NCBI GenBank assembly: GCA_949128115.1
Contig: OX421966.1
Location: forward strand, 5,642,001 to 5,706,000
Source: Anaspis maculata
Taxonomy: Eukaryota; Arthropoda; Insecta; Coleoptera; Scraptiidae
Direction: 5' to 3'
Length of the DNA: 64,000 nt
Shown: one piece after another, positions 33,401 to 45,400 of the stretch
Numbering within the stretch: the stretch's first letter is position 1
How the letters are laid out: each line of letters begins with the position of its first letter
Position numbers and translations under genes: made by a program
Notes under the pieces: generated by a model
The model's input: the letters and a program-made list of their open reading frames with translations, nothing else
The model's database searches: none
Told to the model about the DNA's origin: nothing

Positions 33401-36400
33401 CTGAGCTGAGTGGCCAAGTGAAAGCGGTTCTGTTAGTTGTTCCTTTTAGTTTTCAGTTAGCGACTTTCACTTGGTGACAAGGGTTGACGTGCTAGCGTAA
33501 CGAGTGCGAAAAGCTGCCCTTTTCCGCATTCACAAGCTTCTCAGCTGATACCAGGTACTAAATATACAGCTACCAGATCTTTACAGTTTGGTCGAAAGTG
33601 CATAAAGAAAATATTCGCTTCATTTTGAAGAAATCCCAAGTCAAATGACAAGCGTGTGAGAAATGGATGTTTAACGCACTAGCACTGGAGCTTGAAAAAG
33701 CGTCTGCGAACAGATCAATTTCCCAGTTTTTTTTTCAGTTCTCTAATTCGAAATCCCCACTGTATCTCTAACGAGCTGTTGCGTGCTAGCGTAAACAGTG
33801 TGAAAAGTAGTCACTTTACGCACTGACAAAGCATTTCGGCTAAAATCACTAGAGGATTACATTTTTTTGATATTAATGCGAGCCACATGAAATTACTCGA
33901 TTTAGAAAAAAAACGGTTCAACAACAATTGTGCTGAAAATAGACGTTTACCACACTTATGCAGGAAACCAGTACCACCAGAGGTTTACATTTTGAAAAAA
34001 GTGCATAGGAAAAATTATCGCTCGATTTTGAAAGAAACCAATCTAGCAAATGATAAACGAGCGGAAAATGTAGCAAGACTGACAAGTGCGGAAAGCTGCA
34101 ATTTTTCGTCCTCACAAGATTCTCAACTGGTGTCTCAACAAGTTTACGGTTTGGCCACAAGTGCAAATCGAAAATAGTTGCTCGATTGTGAACGAAGCAA
34201 AGCGAAATGACAACGTATCGAAAATGGACGTTTAACACACTAGAGCAACAATAAAACCAGTCTTTGAGTAGAAAATCTGCCCAACGCGTAAGAAAGCTTA
34301 AGTGGGAGTGCGGAAAGCTGGCGTTTCTCGCACTGACAAGTTTCTCAGTCAGCATCACTTGAGGTTTACAATGAGTGCAGGCTCAAGATAACAACTCGAT
34401 TTTGAACGAAAATGAAATGAGAATCGTGGGGGAAATTGACATTTTTCGCACTAATGCAGGAAATAGAAGTTTTCGAAAAGACAAGGTCATTAGAGAAAGA
34501 ATGAGTTTTCGTTTTTTTTCTCCAGTTTTCAGTCTAACATTTCGGCTGGGTAGAGCACTACTGATAAGCTGGCGTAATGAGTGCGGAAAGCTGTCGTTTC
34601 CTGCACTCGCAAGCTTCGCGGCCAGATAAATTAGACTGCTCGACTTGCAGCAAATTACATTTTTCTAAAAATAACAAACGGTATAAATGGTTTAGCGAAC
34701 TAGTGTAGAAATAAAAAAGCCTCGAGCTAAATCGCCAAGTGAAAGCGGTTTTGTTGGTGGTTCCTCTTAGTTTTCAGTTTGCGACTTTCGCTGGGCGACA
34801 AGCATTGTCGTGCTGGCGCAACGAGTGCGAAAAGCTGCCCTTTTCCGCATTCACAAGCTTCTCAGCTTATATCAGGTACTAAACACAGACAATAGATGTT
34901 TACAGTTGAGTCACAAGTGCAGAACGAAAATATTCGCTTGATTTTGAAGAAATCCTAGGTCAAATGACGAACGTGTGAGAAATGGACGTTTAACGCACTA
35001 GCACAGGAGCTTCAAAAAGCGTCTGCGAACAGATCAATTTCCCAGTTGTTTTTTTAGTTCTCTAATTCGAAATTTCTACTGTATCACTAAAGAGCTGTTG
35101 CGTGCTAGCGTAAACAGTGTGAAAAGTAGCCACTTTACGCACTGACAAGCATTCCGGCTGAAATCACTAGAGGATTACATTTTTTTTGATATTAATGCGA
35201 GCCACATGAAATTACTCGATTTAGAAACAAAACGGTTCAACAACAATTGTGCGGAAAATAGAAGTTTACCACACTAATGCAGGAAGTAAAAGTTTCCGGT
35301 GTGCGAAAGGCTTTCGTTTGTCGCCCTCACAAGCTCTCAACTAGTACCACCAGAGGTTTACATTTTGAAAAAAGTGCATAGGAAAAATTATAGCTCGATG
35401 TTGAAAGGAACCAATCTGGCAAATGACAAACGAGCGGGAAATGTAGCAAGACTGACAAGTGCGGAAAGCTGCAATTTTTCGTCCTCGCAAGATTCTCAAC
35501 TGGTATCTCAGAATGTTTACGGTTTGGCCACAAGTGCAAATCAAAAATTTTTGCTCGAATGTGAACGAAGCAAAGTAAAATGACAAACGTATCGGAAACA
35601 GACGTTTAAAACACTAGAGCAACAACAAAACAAGCCTTTGAGTAGATCAGCTGTAAAAACGACTTTTTCGGCTCGTTTTCTATCGTTTTCAGTTGAATTT
35701 TCTACTTGATGAAGCGTTGTTTCGCTAGCGCATCAATTGGGAAAATCTGCCCAACGTGTAAGAAAGCTGAAGTGGGAGTGCGGAAAGCTGGCGTTTCTCG
35801 TACTGACAAGTTTCTCAGTCAGCATCACTCGAGGTATACAATGAGTGCAGGCTGAAGATAACAACTCGATTTTTAACGAAAGTGAAATGAGAATCGTGGG
35901 GGAAATTGACATTTTCCGCACTTATGCAGGAAATAGAAGTTTTCGAAAAGACATGGTCATTGGAGAAACAATGGGTTTTTCGGGGTTTTTTTCTTCCATT
36001 TTTCAGTCCAAAATTTCGGCTGGGTAGAGCACTACTGATAAGCTGGCGTAATGAGTGCGAAAAGCTGTCGTTTCCTGCACCTGCAAGCTTCACGGCCAGG
36101 TAAATTAAATGCTTACACTTTGATTTGGACACAAGTGCACGTCGAAAATAGTCGCTCGATTTTGAAACAAAATAAATTTGGCCAAAAGTTACAAACGTGC
36201 TGGAATAAATTGTTTACCGCACTACTGTGGGAATAAAAGGCCTCGAGCTAAATCGCCAAGTGAAAGCGGTTTTGTTGGTGTTCCTCTTAGTTTTCAGTTT
36301 GCGACTTTCGCTGGGCGACAAGTATTGTCGTGCTAGCGCAACGAGTGCGGAAAGCTGCCCTTTTCCGCATTCACAAGCTTCTCAGTTGATATCAGGTACT

Positions 36401-39400
36401 AAACACAGACAATAGATGTTTACAGTTTGGTCACAAGTGCAGAACGAAAATATTCGTTTGATTTTGAGGAAATCCTAAGTCAAATGACGAACGTGTGAGA
36501 AATGGACGTTTAACGCACTAGCATAGAAGCTTGAAAAAGCGTCTGCGAACAGATCATTTTTCCAGTTTTTTTTTCAGTTCTCTAATTCGAAGTTTCCACT
36601 GTATCCTAAAGAGCTGTTGCGTGCTAGCGTAAACAGTGTGAAAAGTAGTCACTTTACGCACTGACAAGTATTTCGGCTAAAATCATTAGAGGATTAGATT
36701 TTTTTTATATTAATGCGAGCCACATGGAATTACTCGATTTAGAAAGAAAACGGTTCAACAACAGTTGTGCGGAAAATAGAAGTTTACTACACTAATGCAG
36801 GAATTGAAAGTTTCCTGTGTGTGAAAATCTTTCGTTTCCCGCCCTCACAAGCTCTCGACCAGTACCACCAGAGGTGTTTACATTTTGAAAAAAGTGATAA
36901 AAAAATTACTCCTCGATTTTAAAAGAAACCAATCTAGCAAATGACAAACGAGCGGAAAGTGGAACAAGACTAACAAGTGCGGAAAGCTGCAATTTTTCGC
37001 GCTCGCAATATTCTTTTTGAACAAAGCAAAGTTTTTGATCGAGTAGATCAGCGTCGAATTAGTCGGAAACGATACCCCACTTGTTGTATTCAATCTGAAT
37101 TGTTACTTTCAACTTTTTCCAAAAAAATCCAAAAACGCATTTTTTCTTTAAATTTGAAACATTTTCTCCAACTTCGCTGTGGCGAGTGGGGTATCGTTTC
37201 TGACTAAATCGAGCCTCAGCAACGCGATTTTGACTCCATTTTTGACGTATCATCGAAGATAAATACAGAGCCTCAACATTAAACGATACAGCTACACATG
37301 CAGTGCGTGACTCGAAAGGAGAATCGATCCCAGTACCGGGGTTGTATTTTTGCGAAATGTGTCTTACGTTAGTGGCGACGTCGTCGCACTGCCTCAGGGT
37401 GCTCATGACGTTTTTCCTAAGGTGCGTGATGGTGACGTCGAGTATCGGCTCCTTGACCAGCCCGCCGAACACGTAACAGACCCTGTTGACGTTCCGACAG
37501 ATCCTCGGTATCAGACAGGCCAGGAACATGAGGTCCTCCCAGTCGGGATCCTTTTCGCTGGAAATGCCCACCACGTAGCTGTAACTCCGGCAGTCGCCCT
37601 GCACGCCGACGCTCCGGACCGGCAGCAGCGTCGCCGCCAGCTTTTGCTTGCTGGAGATCTTCCTCAGTATGTTCCTGCAACACAATGATCGTACGTGAAA
37701 AATATATTCACATTCAAGTTACCAAAATTTAGATTTCAACTATGAGTGTTCTGAGAATTTTGAAAAAGCTTGATAACCTTGAAATGTTTCGAGCCTTGAG
37801 AAGTATCTCGAGAACCTCGACTCTTGAGCGCCTTGATCAGATTCTTGAAAACTGTGACACAGTGTCAAGAACCTTGAGAGCCTTAATGAATGTTCAGGAA
37901 CCTTGATAGAAGTTTCTAGAATCTTGAGATTCTTGAATTGTGAGTAAATCTTGACCCTCAAGTGTCTTGAAAGGAACCTTGAAAATCTTGGAAGTTATCG
38001 GTACTTCCAGCTCATCAATAATCGAGAGCTTTGACTATGATTATTTGAAAAACCTTGGGTAGGTATCTTGGGGAAACTTGATTCTCGAACATCTTGAGCA
38101 GAAACATGGCAATCTTGAAACTCGAGTGAGAACGTCAAGGATCTTGAGAAATAACACTGGTTTTGAGAACAGTGGACACAATTCGGAATTTCGAGAATCT
38201 TAAAATCTTGAGATCATCTGATCAAGTATCTTGAAAATTTCGATTCTCAAGCATCTTGACCGGAAGCTTTAAAAAAACAAGTAATTAGAAACGTCCGAGA
38301 CCTTGAGAAACACGACAGTGGCTTCAAGAACATTAATCGCCTAGAGAACTTCAAGAATCTCCAAGACTAAAAACCTTGAGATTTTCTCGAGTATCAAGAA
38401 TCTTGTTAACGTCCAAGATTTTTGACAAACACAATATTTGTTTCAAAAACATTGAGGCATTAAGAATTTGGAAAATCTTGAGAATCTTGAGATTTTCTGA
38501 GCCTCAAGTAGGAATCTTGAGAAATTGTATCCTTGAGCATCTTCATCAAGGTCGCGATAATCTTGAAATGCAAGTAATGAAGGTTAAGGAACGAAGCAAG
38601 AAATTGAGAGGTTTGAGAATCCAGAAATCATAAAAGTCTTGAGATTTTCTTAGCCTCAAGTTGGTGTCTCATGAATTTTGGCTCTTGAAGTTCTTCTATC
38701 AAAACTTCGAAAATTTTGAGACTCGATTAATTAAGACCGTCAAAAACCTTGAGAAACACTACATGTGTTCCAAGGGCATAAGCGAAAGATTTTGAGATTC
38801 ATCAATCCCCAAGAATCTTGAGAATTGTGATTCTTGAGCGTCGTGATCAGAACCTCTAAGATCTTGAGACTTTGGTAAATAAGAACGTCAAAGATCTTGG
38901 GAAACACGTCATTTGTTTCAGGAACATCAGCGTTTGGAGAATTTCGGAGACCTTGAAAATCTTGAGATTTCCCAAGCCTCAAGTATCTTTGAAGTTTTGA
39001 TTCTTGAGCGACTTGATCAGAAACTCGAACATCTTGTGACCTACATGATCGAGAACGTTAAGGATCTTGAGAAATAACACTTGTTTCAAGAACAGTGAGT
39101 ACTTCCGACACATTTCAAAATTTCGAGAATCTTGAAATATTCAGATTTTCTGATATCAATCACCTTAAGAAATTTGATTCTTGAGCATCTTGACCGAAAG
39201 CTTTAAAAAAGCTCAAGTAATTAAGAACGTCAAGAATTTTGAGAAACACGACATCTTGAGCAAGATTTTCTCAATTTGATTTCTATTCTTGCGCAACTTG
39301 ATCAGAAACTCAAAATCTTGAGAGTCAAATAATTAAGAATGTCGAGGAAATTGAGAGACAAGACAATTGTTTCAAGAACAATAAGCGCTTGGAGAAAAAC

Positions 39401-42400
39401 GGAAATCTTGAAAATCTTGAGATTTTCTGAACCTAATATTTTGATCTCAACCTTAAAAATCTTGAGAGTCGAGTAGTAAAAAGCAACAAGTATCTTGGAA
39501 GTGTCCTCTTAATTTTGGTTCTTGAGCATCTTCATCAAAACTTCGAGAATCTTGAGACTCGAGTAATTAAGACGGTCGAAAACGAGGTCGAATACCTTGA
39601 GAATCACTACATATTTGTTCCAAGAGCATAAGCGAAAAACTTTGAGATTTATCGATCCCCAAGTGTCTTGAGAATTTGTGATTCTTGAGCATCTTGATCA
39701 GCACCTCTGAAATCTTGAGACTCAAGTAAGTAAGAATGTCGAAGATCTTGAAAAACACGTCATTTGTTTCAGGAACATTAAGCGCTGGGAGAATTTCGGA
39801 GATCTTAGTAAACTTGGGAATTCCCAAACTTCAAGTATCGTTGGAGTTCTTGAGCATCTTTATCAGAGCCTCGAAAATTTCGAAACTCAAGCATTAGGCA
39901 CGTTAAGGATCTTGAGAGGACATTAATTTTATCCCAAGAAATTGAGCGATTGGGAAACTTCGGAGATCTTGAGATGTTCTGAGCCTAAAGCACCTTTAGC
40001 ATTTTGATTCTTGAGCATCTTGATCAGAATCATCTTGAGACTCAAGTAATGAGAACATCAATATTTGTTATACTGAGCGCTTGAAGAATTACAGAAACCT
40101 TTCAAGTCTTGAGATTTACTGAGCCATCAAGTATCTTAGGAATTTTTATTCTTGAGCATCTTGATCAGAGCCTTGACAATTTTGAGAAATAATAACTAAA
40201 TTGATTATGTATTCAATTAAAAACGTCATTATTCTTGAGAAACACGACATTTGTTTCAAGAACATTAAGCGCCTGGAGTACTTCAAAAATCTTCAAAACC
40301 TTGAGTTTTTCAGAGTATCAGGTATTTTATTAAGAACGTCAAGGATTTTTGACAAACACGACATTTGTTTCAGAAACATTGACCGCTTAGAGAATTTGGA
40401 AAATCTCAAGATTTTCTGGGCCTCAAGTGGGGATCTTGAAAATAACGTTGAGGATCTTGAGAAACACGTCATTTGGTTCAAGAAATTTGGCGGTTTGGAA
40501 ATCATAAAAATCTTGAAATTTTCTGAGCCTCAAGTTGGTGTCTTGAGAATATTTGGTTCTTGAGCATCTCAATCAGAACTTCGAAAAAATTTTGAGACTC
40601 AAGTAATCAAGACGGTCAAAAACCTTGAGAATCACTACATTTGTTCCAAGAACATGAGCGAAAGATTTTGAGATTTTCTGATCCCCAAGTGTCTTGAGAA
40701 TATTGATTATTGAGCATCTTGATTAGAACCTTTGAGACTAGTAAATAAATCAGAAAGGACATTTACCCAAGAAATGAAGCGGGTTGGTAGATTTCAGAAT
40801 TCTTGAGATTTTTCAAGACAAAAAGCATTTCGATTCTTGAGCATCTTGATCAGAATCATCTCAAGACTCAAGTCATGAGAACATCAATATTTGTTTTACT
40901 GAACACTTAAGGAATTTAGGGAATCTTGAAAGCCTTGATTTCTGAGCTTCCAAGTATCTTGAAATTTTTTATTCTTGAGCATCTCGATCAAAATCTCAAA
41001 AATCTCGAAACTCAAGCATTAAGCACGTTAAGGATCTTGAGAGGACATTTTTGTCCTTGGATATTTAGCGGTTTGGAGATTTCGGAATCTTGAGATTTTC
41101 TGAGGCTGAAGCACCTTCGGCATTTTGATTCTTGAGCATCTTAAGATTCAAGTAATTTGAACATCAATACTTGTTATACTTGACGCTTGAAGAATTTCGA
41201 AAATCTCGAAACCCTCGAGATTTTCTGAGATTCCAAGTATCTTGAGAATTTTTATTCTTGAGCATCTTGATCAGAACCTTGATAATTTTGATAAATAACT
41301 CATTAGGAACGTCAAATATCTTGGAAAACGCGACATTTGTTTCAAGAAGACTAAACGCCTGGAGAACTTCAACAATCTTCAAAACCTTGAGATTTTCTGA
41401 GCATCAAGTATTTTACTAAGAGCTTAAAGGACTTTTGACAAACACGCGTTTGTTTCAAAAACATTGAGCGATTGGAGATTTGTAAAATCTTGAGTATCTT
41501 GAGATTTTATGAGCCTCGAGGATCTTGAGCATGTTGATCCTTGAGCATCTTGATCAAGATCTCGATAATCTTGAAAACTCGAGTAATAAAGAACGTTGAG
41601 GATATTGAGAAAGGCGACATTTGGTTCAAGAAATTGAGCGATTTTGAAATCATGATGATCTTGAGATTTTCTGAGCCTCAAATGTCTTATGAATTTTTGT
41701 TCTTGAGCATCTTGATCAAAACTCAAGTAATTAAGAACGTCAAAAACCCTGAGAAACACTACATTTGCTCCAAGAACACAAGCAAAATATTTTGAGATTC
41801 TCTGATACTCAGGTATCTTGAGAATTGTGATTATTGAGCATCCTGATCAGAACCTCTGAAATCTTGAGACTCAATTAGGTAAGAACGTCAAAGACCTTGA
41901 GAGACACGTCATTTGTTTCAAGAACATTGAGCACTTGGATAATTTCGGGAGATCTTGAAAGTCTTGAGATTTCCCAAGCCTCAAGTATCTTTGGAACTTA
42001 TATTCTTGAGCAACTTGCTCAGAGCCTCGAACATCTTGTGATTCAAGTACTAAGCTTTGAAATAAGAACATTTCAATAATTTCCAGAGCCTTGAACATCG
42101 AGGGATTTTCTGAATGGACAGCTTTGATTCTCTCTTGGCTATAAGGAATCTTCAAGACCTTCATTATCTTGAGAACTCCTTGAGAGAAGAGGGAACAGTT
42201 TCTTGACATGTTTCTTTGAAATCTTGACACTCCGATAACTTGAGCAGAAACTCACGAGAAACTGTAAGTACAGTGAGATTTTTCAAACCTCGAGCTCTTT
42301 GGAATTTTGAGAATCTTGGAATTTAGCAATTTTTTGGTTCTTGAGTGGGTATCTTGAGAATCTTGTTTTTTAAGCGTCTTCACCAGAATCTTGAGAAAAT

Positions 42401-45400
42401 CTTGGTAGTTCTGAAAATCATGGGAATCTTGAGATTTTCAAACCGTGAATACATGGAAATCTTGGCTCTTGGCCATCTTGATCGGAATCTTGAGGATCAT
42501 GGGAGGTATTTGCACCTCAAGTGCGGCAACAATCTTGATAACTTTGATAATAATTATGTTAAAAATCTTGGAGAGTTAAGAACTTGAGAACGTATTTAGG
42601 GAACAACAAAATTATCATTCCAAGAACATTAAACGCCTTGATAATTCCAAAAACCTCGAAAGTAGATTTTCTGGACCTCAAGTATCTTGAGAATTTCAAT
42701 TCTTGAGCTTCTTCATCAAACCTTGAAGATTACCAGACTTTGGCACTCACCTTGAAAACGTAACGAACGTTGAGGAAGAAACATTGTTGAAACAAGAGAA
42801 TGTTGAAAATATCTTGAAATATTGAGATTTTCTGAAACTCGATCATCTTCAGAACTTTGATTCTTGAGCATCATAATCAGAATATATGAACTAATCTAAG
42901 GGCAGAGCCTGATCAGAATCTTCAGAAGCTTGTTGAACCAAGGGTATCCACGACAAAGAATTGAGAACACTAGCAATGTCAAGAAAAATGAATATTTTGG
43001 AAACCTTGAGAATGCAAAGAACGTCAAGAACTGGTGCCAAAAATCTTGAGAATTTTGAAAAAATGAGATTCTTTTTTAATGGGAAACCTTGACCTTTGCC
43101 TGTCCCGATAGAAGCTTGAAACCTGGAAATCTTGAGGTTTTTTTGAATCTTGAGAATACCAATTCTTGCGCCTCACGTCAATAACTGTTGGTATTTTGCG
43201 AGTTTTTTCAAAGACCTTGGGCGCTGGAGAATCTTTCCTTTTGATCAGAACCTTGAAGAATCTTGTGTTCAAGGATAAGCACCATGAGAACGTCAAGGAT
43301 ATTGAGAACCATTCAAAAGCCTTGGTATTTCTGAGAATTTTGGAAAACTTCAAGATCTTGAGATTTTGAACAGTGAGCATAGAGAGCATTGATTTTCAAA
43401 TATCTTGAGCAGAACCTTAAAAAATGTGAGACTCAAGTACCGTATGATCAAAAACTTTCCTCCTCTAGGCGGGCTGTGGTCTGGTCATTGGCAGGCAAAT
43501 GAGGCTGATTTTGGCCTGGCCACAGCCTAGGTGAGGAAAGTTTTTGATCATACGGTAATTGACAACGTTAAGAATAAGTTAATAAGAAATATTGTCATGA
43601 ACGGGTTAAAGTATAATTGTAACTTGTAACTTGGACGCATAGGGTTAAGCGCAACGTTTCGAACAGACGATGCATTTGAATAAAGGCGGGAAAAACCAGC
43701 CAATTACAGTTTCAGCTCAGTCCACGAGAGAATAGCGCGAAACCCACCAAGCCAATCAAAAAGTCGACTCACCGGAGAAGCAAAAAAACAAGAGAGGGGA
43801 CAACGGTACAATTTTGATGGGCACCGACGCGAGAGAAGAGCACAAATGCGAAGGTCCGTACCGTCCGATAAAAGAGAGAGACGCAGCCGACAACCGCTGC
43901 GGGGCAGAAAAGGAAATCCCATCCCGTCTACGACCAAACGGGTCGAAGAGCAAATGGGGTACTTGCCTAATTTTTTTTTATTGGCTTAATCGATAGTATG
44001 GTTAAAAATAATGTACCCGTATTTTTTCTTTTGCCTAAATTCCCAAAATTGCGGCCGCAATGCGTGTTTTAAAAATATATTTGTGACGTCACAAATATAT
44101 TAGATATAGAACATAGAAGGACTCTTTTTCCTCGTTGAGTTGGCAATGATATAACGTCGCCAAGGTGCCGTTTTCAAACAACAAGATCTGAGTGTGACTG
44201 ACAACGTCAAACCGCCGACCGTAATTTCTTCCTGTGCCCTTTTTTTGCCTTTGACTGCTTTGATCGAGGCTTTGATCTACGCGGTAAGTACCTACTCGTT
44301 TTGTTCATTTCTTGTTCAATCTAACTAGTGTCTTCCTTTAGTCTTCAGTGCTCTCCACCTAAAAGCCTTTCGCATGTTTGTCACCCGTGCTCTGACCTGG
44401 CTGACCCTCGGCTTCATTTCGGACACCAGTGTTCCTGCTCCCCACATTTTATTTGGAGATCCATCGCGTCCTCCCCACATGGATCTCTTGTAGCTCTAAA
44501 GTATTACCTATCCGGAATTGTATGCCAATGATGAACCTATAAAAGCTCACTGTTCATTTTCAGCCTCTTATTTCTGTACTATTGGTGATCCTCCAGATTT
44601 TCCCCTGGAAATAAATTATCTCGACTAAGACAGTGTTATAAGAGGTTTCTGGAGTCAGTTTCTTCGAAACCTTGTTTGACTTAATTGTCTAAATGCTCAT
44701 GGTGAGAGAATTCGATAGAAAACCGGTTTTGCGATAGCATGTTCAAAATGACAGTGTCACAGTGACATCCCTGACATTCTTGATTATTCCATTGTCACAC
44801 AGTGAAACCAACCCCACTCAAAATCCCTGTCCTGGCGCGAAGCTTTTAGGAGGATTTTTTCAAATTCGTTTTTTTCTGTAGAAAACGACGGGGTTTTTGT
44901 GAAATTCTCAGTAGAGTCCCCTTATCACTTATACTAGCAATCAAAAGTATTTCCAGCTGAATCTATTCCATTGGCAAGTACCCCATTGCGCTAGGCAGGA
45001 GGAGCGCGTTTCCAGCTCGCGGCAGGCAAAGAGCAGCGTCTTCTCAACGGTTTTGCTCGTCGGATTTTTACATGCTGCGTCGGCGGGTTTACAAGTCAAT
45101 GCACGGCCCCATGTGACCAAATGACGATTCGATGAGTATTATAAAAGGATCCAGAGATAAACGAAGGTCAATCAATCAATTATTGGTAGTTGCGGCTCTC
45201 GGCTCTGCCCGACGGGATAAGAATATACATGTTTGTAGAAAAGTTTATTGCTAGTCTCAGATGTCAATGTGCAGATAATGAGTGTGTTTAATAAAACGTA
45301 TGAAAACATCGCTGTGTTCTCCTGCAACCTTCCACCTGGCTTGCATTAAAAAGTAAATGCCTGTTCAGGCAGTCGTGAAGAGTGAGCCATCACTCCATCA

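Noticed and set aside
38376..42587. Leucine-rich-repeat-like proteins (ENLEN, SLKI) on both strands
   Set aside because: CTTGAG/CTCAAG satellite reads as Leu/Glu/Lys in many frames; frames are short, broken and present on both strands.
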